Source: Linnemannia hyalina (taxonomy: Eukaryota > Mortierellomycota > Mortierellomycetes > Mortierellales > Mortierellaceae). From it: 64,000 nt of DNA. Shown one piece after another: positions 22,191 through 33,939 of this stretch. The translations under genes and the position numbers were made by a program. The stretch lies in the NCBI GenBank assembly GCA_019671135.1, contig JAHRHY010000010.1, forward strand, positions 496,001 to 560,000, in the 5' to 3' direction. The notes beneath the pieces were generated by a model. The model ran no database searches, was not told the DNA's origin, and saw nothing but the letters and a program-made list of their open reading frames with translations. Positions within the stretch are counted from its first letter, which is position 1; every line of letters begins with the position of its first letter.

Positions 22191-24940
22191 CAAAGCGACC
22201 ATTTCTTCTCGAGGGGTTGCCCGGGGGGTCGTTGAGGGTCGAAAGATGGGATGACAGAGGTGGTGAATGCGAGGGGTACCCAACGGACTTGAAGGCGCAA
22301 CCAAAGATGAATAGAGAGGGAAGCCACCAACGTCAAGGTTTGCGGGCTGGACAAGGGAGCGAAAGGGCTTGATTGGTCGCCTCGAGGTTTCTTTGAAAAA
22401 GAAAAATGCTCACAGGAAAGGGAGGGGGAGGTGGACGATCCAAAATAGCAGGAAGGTTGCCCACATCCCAAAAGCGGAGCCATTCATTGCCACTGAAAGA
22501 GAACCAGGCTTGCCTGTTTGCTCCAAACGAGCAAGCACAATGTGTACATTGTGCATATCTCGCTCCATTACGCCCCATATGCAAAGATGATCGAGCGGAA
22601 AAGAAAATAAAAAACAATAGTCAGCCATACATTAGAAGTAAAAATAAACAGGGGTGGCGTTCGTTCATTCATATGCTGTCCGCATTGAAAACATCAACCA
22701 CTCTGCACATGAATGGCGGGCCGTTCTTTTCTTGAACACAAGAATCATTCTATTTTTCTCCTTTCTATCCTCACATTTGTCCCCGGGGTGGACCACACAA
22801 CACAACACAACACCGAGGAAAACCAAGCAAGGACAACCCAGGGGCAATCGTTGTTTTCTTGGTGTTGTTTTTTGTTGTTTGTCTCTCTGATAAAAAAAAC
22901 CGAGGGCTCAAAAAAAATATCAACAGATGTTGGATGAGAGCCAAGATAAATTGCTTTTCTTTCCCACTTTTTGAATTGCGCCTCAGGAAAAGCGTTCATC
23001 GTCGACTGACGTTTGTTTGCCAATTAAACCTTTTGCCAGAAATAAAAACACTAAAAGGAATGCGACTCCCCCTCTTCTCCTCATGGGCACACGGCTCGCT
23101 CTCTCTTTGTCCAGGCTTGGCGGGGCGTGTCCTTACATTTTCCTAGATTGGCATAGACTGGTTCTCCAGAGGGTTCTATTGGTGACACCAAAACTCACTA
23201 AACATTCTAGTCGTATTGTTTGTCCCTGTGGACACTTTTAGGGCCGTTTGATAACTAGCGTGGATAGTAGGTTGGTGTCAACAAAGATCGACATCGCCGG
23301 TCCGGAGGGATGAATGCAATGCAGATAGACACATAATCATGCGCCATTTGTTGTTTTGCTTGCCAGCAAACACATCTAAGTCTCTCCATTTCTTCAGACC
23401 AGAGATCAGTAAAACGAGTGGTTCTGAAAGAAAAAAAAGCAAGATGGATCACTAAAACCTTTCGCGTCTTAGACAAATCTCAGGAACAGAACAATAACCA
23501 ATTATCCTATCCAATCGCCTCACTCTCTTCAAAATCCCATCGTTTCACGTTGGTTGGTATGTTCAATAGGCGGCATCGAATCTGACAAGGATCCACCTCT
23601 GTTTGTGCGTCCATGGGTCATCTTTCAACGCAATGGGAATTAGAAACACACCAAATGAAGAGAAACCTCCGCCGCGGACAATTATTGCACATATTCCTCC
23701 CCCCATAGCTCTCCGCAGCGGCCGCCGCTGTCTCTGTCTGCATACGTACCTATTTTTGAACAACACATCACTTTTTCAGCTCGACCCCAGGGGTGGCACA
23801 CCTACTATGTATGCAAGGCACGGTACTGGTGAATGGTGCTCTTATTTTAGACACCTTCGTAATAAAAGAGCGAGGGGGGTTGAAAAAGTAACCAGAACAA
23901 ATTCCAACATCACACAGGCATGCATCCCTGCCACCCTCTACCCTGCTTTCCTACTGCTCTATACCCCTTCAGACACCTCCTTGGCGCTGGCGCCACCTAT
24001 CCACGGGCTTCATATTACAATATATCCAGCATGGGAGCTCTTTTCCCCTTTTCGTAGTTTCTTTCTTTCATTTCATCCACTACAGGCGAACATTCACCCC
24101 TCCACACACGGACACACACCCCACCTTTTCATGCCCTGGCAGCAAAAAAATAAAATAAAAATAAAATGCGCTTTGGTCGGTCGTTCTTAGCTATTTTAGG
24201 TCGTGTCTCTGCGAGCCAAATATACACAATTGAAGTGAGCACCTGAACAAGGTGTTGGCTATGAAAGGGATGAATGGAGGTGGTTCACGTACATACGTAC
24301 CTTCGTGGCATATAGCCCTTCCCACAGAAAAAAAGCGAAAGCGAGGAAAAGTTGGTGGTTTGTGACAAGGATGCCTAGACCCCTTTTCCTTACAAACCAT
24401 GAGGTCCTACAGCCAAACCGCTGGGACGCTCTCCACATTTGACATGGAAAAAGCTCATGGTATGAATGGGCTAGCTTTCTTTAGTGCGCCTAGATAACTA
24501 TTAGCTAGGCATGGAGAGCTGGTCTAAACGCGTCATCTGATTTTGTGAATCGTGGAACTTTTGCGGAAAGGTGTTCCTCAGAAAAATATGTGACACTTTG
24601 GCTGTCCTTTTCCCATGTTCGTCTTCCTTTCTTCCTTCACAAGAGCAAAAATCTTGCGGTTAGTGTGTATCAAGCAGAACAGGAAGTGAGAACAAGAGCA
24701 TTTTTCTTTTTTTGTGTAGCGAAAGAAGCATAACATGATCATTGACTCTGTTCAAACCAGCCATGTAAGTGAGAGAAAAGAGAAAAGGATATGATTTATG
24801 TAGTTTGAAGGATAAATGGCAGTTATCTACTCTAGATAAAGTGCGTACATTTTTTTGAAAGGCGGAGGGAGATGTTCATAGGACGTTTTCCGTACGAGAA
24901 GAATGGGAGGAAGAGGTTAGGTTGGCTGTCGTTATGACAT
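22191..24940. other. Gene-poor interval between the two LPMO-like genes
   Basis: About 2.75 kb without a supported gene. Open frames here are short and lack domains. The interval should contain the promoter of gene A and the 3' end of gene B. Confidence 0.45.
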
Positions 24941-25885
24941 TTAGTGCTTGCCCTTGCCCTTCTTGCCCTTGCCCTTCTTTCCCTTGCCCTTCTTTCCCTT
25001 GGCGACAATGCTGTTGACAATCTTGGAGACCGATCCGCTCGCTTTGCCGCTGCCTCCAATTTGGATGTCCTAAATAGCATAGAGCAAAAATGAAAGAGAG
25101 CAAAAGTTAGTCATCAAGGTTCTAGCACTCAGGACACAATAGAACTCATCATGGAGCAATAGAGTTATAGAGCAATAGCAAAAATAAAAAAAGAAACATG
25201 AACTTACAGCGCAAGATGTGTACCACTCGCCCGGGTTCAACATCCACCGCCACTGAAGGAGGTAGATTCCTTGTGCACGAACAGGCACCTTAAAGCACCC
25301 ACCACAAGCGCGCCTATCCGTGTTGGATCCGGGGTTGCAGTTCTTGTAGGGCAACAACGCAATCGTGTTCTTCAACAGGTCCTGCTGGGATGGGTCCTTT
25401 CCAATGTTCTTGGACAGGTTAATCTGGACCTTGGTATTGTCCTCATTTTTCTCAGCATGGTTCTTGGCAGGCCACCTCACACACAAGGTATCTCCCACTG
25501 CCGTAACCGTCATCTGACCGTACTTGCCGCCATAAGCCGCCGAAGGTGGGTTGCCACGGGTCTCGTCAGATCCAACATCTTTACCATGCTTGTGGTCTGA
25601 GCAGGGTAGGGCAGTGTTGGGGTTTCCGGCCTGTTGGTAATGGCGCGAGGGATCGGCGTCGTCGAGGGATCCGAAAGGCTTTCCGGTAGGGAAGCGACGG
25701 GCGTATCCGATACAACGACCGCCCTTGTCGGTCCAGTCTTGATTGCCGCCGGACTTGTTGAACTTCCAATTGATGCAGTCTGCCCAGGAGTGGGCTTCGA
25801 CAACGGCGTTGGGGCTCGAGGAGAGGGTGAGGAGGGCCAAGGCGGTGGTGGCCAGGATTGTTGTGTATGTGGTTGAGAAGATCAT
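24941..25885 (-). CDS. Secreted LPMO-like protein, paralogue B, with Lys/Gly-rich tail
   Basis: Two exons (25885-25208, 25069-24941) give 268 residues. The signal peptide ends VVEA after residue 31, leaving His32 as the mature N-terminus (HSWADCINWKF). The core matches paralogue A throughout, including the second histidine in LCVRWPAKNH and the closing EWYTSCADIQI. The intron falls exactly between the codons for Ala and Asp of CA|DIQI, where paralogue A is continuous. After DIQI, paralogue A stops within one residue, while B continues for about 38 residues: a Ser/Gly linker, a short helix-like KIVNSIVAK, then a Lys/Gly repeat (KGKKGKGKKGKG type) ending in His. A highly basic tail could hold the protein on anionic polymers of the wall or host surface; that is inference. 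Confidence 0.75.
24943..25003 (-). repeat. Tandem AAGGGC/AAGAAGGGC repeat encoding the Lys/Gly tail
   Basis: Repeated units encoding KKGKG at the end of LPMO-like gene B. Repetition at both DNA and protein level suggests in-frame expansion after the two paralogues diverged. Confidence 0.8.
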
Positions 25886-28226
25886 CTTTTATAAAGAGGG
25901 TAGGTGAAGATGGTAGTCGTGTTTGAGAGAATGATGTAGTAGAAAGGCGTGGTATACAAAGGGAGGAAGAAGGGGAAAAAAAAATAAGTGAGTTGCTTTT
26001 GGGATTCGTATCTTTTTTTTGGTGTGTCGTTGCTGTGTAAGGTACTAAAGGATCTTTCTTTTTTTTGTAGAGATGTGCTGGAGTAATGAAGAGAAAGAAA
26101 AGAAAAAATTGGGGCGAGATGGTTACCTTTTTATATCTCTTTCAGCTCCTTACTCGTAGTATTCTCGTACACAGGGAACTGGGGCTCAGGGGAAAAGGGG
26201 ACCAGATCGGAGACAAAGGGGCGCCAACGAAGCAGTAGAGAGGAGTAAGAGGGAAAGGAGGAATAGGAGGAAATGTGGTATTAACCGAAGGGGATGGATG
26301 CAAGGAAGAATGATTTAGTTTTGCCGCAATGCAAAAAGGGAAAAAGTAATAATAATAACAAATCCACGGGGAAGGGTTCGTTTACTAGAATAGAAACACA
26401 ATATGAACGAAGGATGCAAGAGAGAGAAGAGAAAGGGAGTTAGCATGGTAAACAGAGGATGAATGGGTTCCGTTGTTAAAAATGGACTTTTGCGCCAAAG
26501 GGCATGCACCCCTCTCCAATGAGTGCAAACATTGGTTCTTTCCCTAAAGCAATGTGAAAATTAGAGTCAAGCAAAGGCATATCAAACAATACCAGAGCTA
26601 GAGCCAGAGCCGGTGAATGGGAACAGAAAAGATGACGAGAAAGCAAAAAGTTGAGAAAAGAGAGAGAGAGAGAGACTGCGAGTGTGTGTGTGTGTGTGTG
26701 AGAGAAAAAAAGGTAGCCTTTTAAAAATAAAGCCGCCAGCTCAACCCATCGCTGGAGCACGATGCCCATGCTACGCTTGGCCATCCTTCTCTCGCTCGAG
26801 GTAGTTGACCAGGAACGAATCACAAACAAAGGGACCTTGATGCCTCTGACTGGTGAGAACTGAGGAATGTGCCATGTCTGTTGTGTGGTGCCTCCGTCTG
26901 TTCGGGACAAAATAGCAAAAAGAGCAGCACGCGCCCCTCTTTCTTTCTCCTCGCTCTCGTGATTGTCATACATTCACTTCTGGACGCGCTCAAAGGCTAC
27001 AAAGGAACGGAAACATGAGCAATCGACAACACAATGATATTGACCATCTGCCTCAGTAAGTACTAAACAGGCAATGCTACTCTTCTCGAACTCACCGAGG
27101 CCAATGTCCCTTGAACGTTGTATATAATCGAGGAGAGAGAGAAATGACTAGGAGCACGATTGCTCAAACGCGTAATAAAAGGACTAGGAAGTCGTTGTTC
27201 TAGTACTGAATGAAATTGTATGAGAGCATGCGCAAAGCCAGGAGTTGTCTATCTTGTCGTGTCCTACCTATGAGTCCATAGCCCATGACTCGTTTGGGGT
27301 GTTTGTGTTTGAATGGTATCCATAGTTTTCTATTGTTCTCCCTTTCGCTCTTCAATAATTACTCCTACTCTTTCCTTCTCCTTAATTACACATTTTATCC
27401 AAAGAAAACGAAGAAAGGTCCGGTTTCGGTCCCTTTTTTTTTTTCTTTCTTTCATCATATATGGTCCATCTCCCATACCTACCCATGCTGGCTGACCATA
27501 GCCTTAACTACAACTCCTTCCCCTCGTTTTCGTTGGGCAGAATAGATTATAGTTCTCGACAACACCGTCTCCTTATGCCTTTTTCTCTTCGTCACAGCCG
27601 TGTTGTCTTGGTGGTCGAGGTTGAGTTCGAGGGCTGGGGCGGCGGCTGGGACGGGTTGTGGATGTATGTTGTTCCATTATACCTAGCTGGCTGCCTATCG
27701 TTTCTACTAGAGATGAACCTTTGGAAAGGAAGAGGTGAGTGTGTGAGTGACAATCAATGCAGGGTCTTTTGATGGCACGTTGTCGTGTCGCAAGTGGGCT
27801 GGAATGTCCCCTATCTCTGCACAGCAAATAACCATCCCTGTTTCCCTGTTCTTCGTTTCCACATCAAACAGTGGTTGCTGGTTGTGTGTTTGTGTAGTCG
27901 CTCATAATAATTCGTACGACCCATGTTTTTTAGACCACGCGAGAGGCGCCTCGAAGGAAAACAACAACGGTCGGGATTGACAGGACACGAAACGGGCTCA
28001 AACGCTACTTCTCCTCTTCTTTGTGCCCCTTCCCCCTCCTTGTCCTTTCGCAAATTAAGGAGGGACCATTGCTTCAGATACAACAACAACACTAACCAAC
28101 CGCCTAGCGCCCTTTTCGTTGCAAGTAGTCGTAAAAAAATGAATGTTTTTATGTATTTGTGTAAAGTGGTATGCGAAGGAGTGAATCTAAGTATGTCTGT
28201 AAATGCCTCAACTGAACTAAAGTTTT
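25886..28226. other. Gene-poor interval with microsatellites
   Basis: About 2.3 kb. A (GA)n then (GT)n microsatellite lies at 26659-26701. A 165-codon minus-strand open frame (26476-26973) runs through that microsatellite and has no domain, so I do not call it a gene. The first few hundred bases are the presumed promoter of LPMO-like gene B. Confidence 0.45.
26659..26701. repeat. Compound (GA)n-(GT)n microsatellite
   Basis: About 16 bases of AG repeats, a 6-base break, then about 20 bases of TG repeats on the plus strand. Confidence 0.9.
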
Positions 28227-31120
28227 TTAGAAGACGTTGGCCATGACGCGCTTGACGACGCTAGGCTTCTTCATGTTCTTCTCCGACTCGCTATCCATGA
28301 CAGGCACGACTGTGTCGAGGAAGCTCCGTCCAGTGTCGAGGTCAACATCGACCAGCTTGAGGATCTTGGTCTTTGCCCAGAACTTGTTTCCAAAGTAGAG
28401 GATAAAGACAAAGGGGAGCGTCACATAGGCCGACAGGAAGGACTTGATGTCAAAGGGCGAGAAGGCGGTGTAACCCTGGCCGATCAGAATGACCACACAG
28501 ACGACGATCGTGTAGATGGGACCGAAGGGGTACAAGTTCGAGATGAAAGGGAGATCGGAGAGGACGCGACCCTGGGCCTTGTAGGCCATACGGAAGCGGA
28601 TGTGGGAGAAGGCGATACCCAACCAGGCGATAAAACCGGTGGTTGAGGCCAGGGACAAGAGCCAGTTGTAGGCCTCGCCCTGACCGATCTGGGGGAGGGA
28701 AACAATAAAGGCCAAGCAGCCGATCAAGGACGTGGCGAGGACACAGTAGACGGGGACACCCCAGCGGTTGACATAACCAAGGAACCTGGGGGCATTGCCC
28801 TCCTTGGACAAGGTGTGGAGGGCACGGGAGGAGGCGTAAAGACCCGAGTTACCGGCAGAAAGGACAGCGACCAAGATGACAGCGTTCATAATGTCACCTC
28901 CGATGCTGATACCGGCCTGGACAAACACACGGGTGAAGGGCGAGGACTTGATGCTGCCGCCTGTGTTAGCAAGGGCCTCATCGTTGTAGGGGATGGTCAT
29001 TCCGATGATCAGGATGGTAAGGACGTAGAACATCAAGATGCGCCAGAAGACCTGACGGATAGCACGGGGGACATTCTTGCGGGGGTTCTTGGTCTCTCCG
29101 GCAGCGATTCCGACCAGCTCGGCTCCCTGGAACGAGAAACCGGCGTTCAAGAAGATTGAGAACAGACCAACGAAGCCACCGTGGAAGGGGCCCATGTTGA
29201 AGACTCCAGTACCGGGCTTGGGGGCTCCCTCGATGCGGGTACCGACAGCGCCACCGATGTAGAGGAAACCGACGATGATGAAAACGATGACGGCGAGCAC
29301 TTTGATCAAACTGAGCCAGTACTCGGTCTCACCATAAGCCTTGACGGTGGTCAGGTTGAGCGAGGTAAGGACGACAATGAAGACAAGGGCCCAAACCCAG
29401 CCCGGACAAGTCTCTACTGGGATCCAGTATGAGATAATCAAGCCGGCGGCGACCAATTCAGTAGCAAGAGTAATAGACCAAGAGAACCAGTAGACCCAGC
29501 CTAATTGATGCATGCGCGATTAAGACAGAAAATAGAACTCATTCGTTAGTGACATGAAAGAGAATGTGCGACATTGCTAGCAACACACTAGTAGCTTGCG
29601 ATAGCACATGTACATGTACACAGGAGTGCTGTTGTTCCAGTTCAGCCCTGTACCCTAGGTCGTCACGTTAGAATGACGTCCACGAGGAACGAAGGCAGCG
29701 ATAAGAGGGTGGGTCTCTCATAGTTTCATTTTGTCACAGTCGATCCACCAGGAGTTGAAGGGGAAGAAAATCTTTTCATGATTCTCAGGGTGAACGGCGA
29801 TACCGAAGACATTAGCATAGCGACATGGATACGTACCTAGCATGAATCCGAGGGCAGGGTCAAAAAAGCGGGTTCCGTAGGCATTGATCGATCCGGTAAT
29901 GGGCAGGTAAGTGGCCATCTCACCAAGAGACGACATGAAGCAGAAGACCATCGTTCCAATCAGACAGTAAGCAACCATCGAGTATCCGGGGCCGGCAACG
30001 TTAATCGACACTCCCGAGGCCAAGAACAGACCCGTGCCGATGGTTCCTCCTGCAAGAGCAGAGCGGAAAAAGAAAAGCGTGTATGCATTTCGAGGACAAG
30101 AAAAAAAAAAAGAGTAAAACGGATACAGTTGCTGGTTAGTCGGATGGAGTTTGAACAATGGGGAAAGGAAAGGTTGAGGAGGTCGAAAAATAAAAAAATA
30201 CAAAATAAAATGTATGGTGCCGTAGTCAAACGTGCTATGAGATCATTTCTGGACATGCGGGCCGATGTTTTCGTTGTGGTTGTTGTTGTTATGATGTTCT
30301 GTCGCCTGCTGTTGGTTCATTTTTTCATTTTTTTCATTTTCGTCGCTGCTACTCCTGCTGAGGTTATGCAAGGCACGGAAGGCAAGAAGGCAGCGGCGCT
30401 CATATTATTTTGGTTTGTTTATGTTTGGCCGTTTTGAATGCAGGGCTGGTTGTGTTTTTGGTTGGGCGTATCCAAGAGAGCGGGAGGATAGAGAAAATTG
30501 TAGTACAAGCGAGTAATACATGAACCTCAAAACGGCGATCTGTATCCCTGCCCTCTGCCGATTTGGTCGTTGAGGTGTACAAACGGAAGGTAATCCTGTT
30601 CCACCCGACCTTATCGATTCATGACACATGCAGGTGAAAATGAAAGCGGGTGGTTGAAATGAAGTCGATATTGGAGTGAGCGTCGAAAGAGAGTAGGTTG
30701 ATAGAGAGGACCGAAGCTGGGTGTGTGAACGATGGTAGAAGGTGCTCTTCTCCTTGTTTGTTTGGTGTTGTATTTAGGTTGCTTGTCCCTTATAGTACTT
30801 TTGCTGGGATATTGAAGGAAGCAGGCGTGGGAGAGTAAAGAGGAATGGCCAAAGTAGGAGCATGGACATGTGTTTGGAGTGCATGAGCATAGAAAGGTGT
30901 GGATGGGAAACCAAACGGAATAGGGGATGGTTTGCTTACCGAGGGAGATCATGGTCAAGTGGCGAGCCTGGAGGTTACGCTGAAGACCCTCGCCAACCTG
31001 GGGAGTTTGAGTGGCTTTTTCGGGGTCGTCAGAGACGGGTTGGTCCTTATGGTCGATGGCTTCTGCTGCTGGAGCACCCGACTCGCTGTACGAGTCCATC
31101 TCGATCTTGTCTTTAGTCAT
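28227..31120 (-). CDS. Amino-acid permease, APC superfamily (fungal YAT family)
   Basis: Three exons (31120-30940, 30049-29837, 29500-28227) give 555 residues, normal for fungal amino-acid permeases with 12 membrane helices. The hydrophilic N-tail ends RHLTMISLG, followed by the classic first-helix motif GGTIGTGLFLASG. Other family marks are SLGEMATYLPITGSINAYG, FMLGWVYWFSW, FQGAELVGIAAGET, SAGNSGLYASSRALHTLS and the glycine-rich final helices. The order and spacing fit plasma-membrane proton symporters such as Can1/Lyp1/Gap1, but substrate specificity cannot be read from this. Both introns are long for this window (890 and 336 nt). The last exon shows strong codon bias. The cytosolic C-tail (KNMKKPSVVKRVMANVF) is short. 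Confidence 0.93.
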
Positions 31121-33939
31121 TATATGTTTGTGATGTGTATGAATGTATGTGTTTGTTGTGTTGGTGGAGGTGAGGGGGTTGGTGAGTATGTGTGTGTGAG
31201 TGAGTGAGTGAAAGAGGAAGGGTAGGGGTGTGAGAGAGGAAAGGGAATGGTACAGTCGATAAGGAAAGGGTATAATGCAGACGCAGGCAAAAGACAAAGA
31301 ACAAAAGAAAAAAGAAAAAAGAAAAGAGAAGGAAAGAGAAATACAAAGAGAAGAGCGATCGAAGAAGAGCAGAAGTCAAAACCTTTTATGTTGGTCTGTT
31401 TTTACTTGTTTTCTGTGCTCTCGACAGAAAAGAGAAGGAAAAACAGGGTACAGCAGTGGGTACCAGAGAGCAGCATACGTACAGTACAGGATCAAGGATC
31501 AAAAATGCCCATTTGGCACATACACTCACACGAGTGAGTACCGGAGTATCCAACCAAGCAACGGATAAGCAACAGACCAACCAAGATCTTGCCACCACCG
31601 AGTCCCCCTTATTTTTTTTGACGACTAACCTTGCTCTATCCACTTTCTATTCAATTCATGCGTCGGAGAAAAAAATGCAAGAAAAAAAAAAGCTAAAAAA
31701 ATTCAATGGTCCCTCCTCCCTCCCCAATGCGTCTAGGCAACCCACCCAACCTCTTCTTTTTTAGCGTTCAGGAGGATTGCCAGCGAGAGACTTTCTGCCA
31801 GCGAGAGACTTTCTGCCAGCGAGAGACTGACCGTGAGAGAGTTAGAAAAGGGGGCGATGGATCGATGGATCCCAATGGGAACAATAGGAATTTGAAATGA
31901 GAGTACTGTATCGGTTGTTACTTGAACAACCGACAGTCGTTTTACTCAATTCCATTCGATCTCATTCTTGATGACTCGAATAGTATCGTGTCTCTTGGCG
32001 GCTACACACATGGACACACAGCCATTGATTGCTTAACAGCAGCCCACGAGAACGGACAATGAACAAGAGTAGAGGCATGTACGTTCATCAAGGGGATGAA
32101 AACCGACCCGTTTTCAGGCAGGAGATAAGGGGCGTGGGTCAAGGCGAACACAACTGAACGGCTGTCAATCCAATCAACAATACTCGGAGATGAACAATTT
32201 TTGAGACAAAGGGCATTTTCCCTCTGTTTGTTGACAAATGAACCTACTTTGCTTGTTTATTGCTGTGGACAAATGAAGACGGGCAAACACATGGCAGGGT
32301 AGCGGGAGGGAATGTGCAGGGGGCCAGGGGTAGGGTCTGTGAGAGTTGGAAATGTAAACAGAAGCTTATTGTTGCAACGGTTCTTTACTGATTCTTTGTT
32401 GTGCTGCTCCTTGTCATTGTAGACAGGACTCTTCCTCTTGGCCTCTTTTACTTCAAGTTGCAGGCAATACACCAATCTACTGCGCTTGACTAACTGTACG
32501 AAAAAGCCGCCGCCTTGATCGAGAGAGCAGCAAGAGAGCAGGACAAGTATATATGTATGAGAGAACAGCAAGAAGGAACAAGGTCATTTATGTAGGCTTC
32601 ATTGACACAAATTGTGTTACACGTCCGATGAATCGCCTGTGTAGTACTGCCCCTGCCGTACTCTCTGTTAAAGGAGTTCATTGATCTGAGCCATCCGGCT
32701 CTAAAATACGTACCAAATTATCGCCTGTTCGGTATCCGTACCGACGTATCGCCGTCGCTCCCTCGTCCTTCACTCTTTTCTCATATAAAGCCAGAAGGAA
32801 GGAGTGTCGCATGATGGGTCAGTTGTAAGGATCCAATCAAGGTCCTTTTATTCCTATCCTCAAAGTCCGATCCTTCCTCTCCCCCGCGCTCTTCGTTTCG
32901 TTTTCTGTGGTGTAAGTACGATGATGACGATGATGCTTTGTCGACTCGGTGTCGGTGTCTGCGTAGAAAATTATTTCCGCATCTTTGTTCAGGACTGAAT
33001 AAGGCTGAACCCGAGAGAAAAGACAGACGCGCCCTCATTGGCCCTTTTGAACCTTTTGGCCCTTTTGGCATTTCGTACTCTTTTTTTTTCTTCACTCGTC
33101 CTATCTCTTCGCTTCGCTTCACTTCTCGTCTCTATTTTTCTTCCCTGTTGGGTGGATCGATTCGAAAAACTGTGGGGTAGGTGAAGAGGAAAAAAGAAAA
33201 ACGAAATGATGATGTGTGTAACCGATGAGTACAGAAAACGAATGAGTAAAAGGAGAAATGGCGAATGGTACCAAGAAGAGACGAAAAAGATATATGATGG
33301 ACGGAGAAAGAGAGAAAAAAATGGAGTAGTCTAGTGGTGCATGGAATAGGGATGAGTAATGCCGTCATGGTACCTACTATACACAGAGGTGGGAAAAAGG
33401 AGGACATTTCCTATTCTGGCTCTGAATTGTGAGCAGTCTTCTCAAAGGACCCAAAGGCAAAGGCTGCCCTGCCACTCCCTCCGTTCTTCTTTGTCATAAG
33501 CAGCCAATAAACACGGGCAACAAAGAAGGCATGAAAGGATCTAGGTGTAGGGGCCACTGTTTACTACTGTACTTCAAGTGATTGACTCACACCATCCAAA
33601 CCTTCTTCAAGAATGAGAAGGGTCAGGGACCTTCTCCACTCCTTTTCTCCTTCTCCAACTCTTGGCCCAGTCCAGTCCAGCCCATTTTTTTCCGCCGTGT
33701 TACTCATCTTCATCATTCGGGTCAACTGGACGCTTCGCAAAACAAACCTTGTCATTAAATGTTTGTGACAGACCAGACCAATTTTGTCGATCGACACTTT
33801 TTTTTTTCTTTTTTGCTTTTAGGTAGTTATGGCGGTGTACAGCACATCGACGCGTGTCGGGTCGTGTCGTGTAGTAAATCGTAAAGGAGGAGGGGACGAG
33901 TCTATTTTTTTTGTAGTAGTGCTATAAAGAAGACAAAGA
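31121..33939. other. Gene-poor interval upstream of the permease
   Basis: About 2.8 kb without a supported gene. It contains GA-rich low complexity just upstream of the permease, an 18-bp tandem repeat (31779-31828) and many short AT-rich or pyrimidine-rich tracts. The right end is the 3' side of the PLC-like gene. Confidence 0.45.
31779..31828. repeat. 18-bp tandem repeat, 2.8 copies
   Basis: Unit GCCAGCGAGAGACTTTCT repeated twice exactly, followed by a third copy truncated at 14 bases. Intergenic, no evident function. Confidence 0.9.

Noticed and set aside
26476..26973. 165-codon minus-strand ORF
   Set aside because: Runs through a GA/GT microsatellite (His-Thr and Ser-Leu repeats); no domain or splice context.
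31779..31828. Short tandem repeat considered as a CRISPR-like array
   Set aside because: Units are directly adjacent with no spacers and only 2.8 copies; the genome is eukaryotic.
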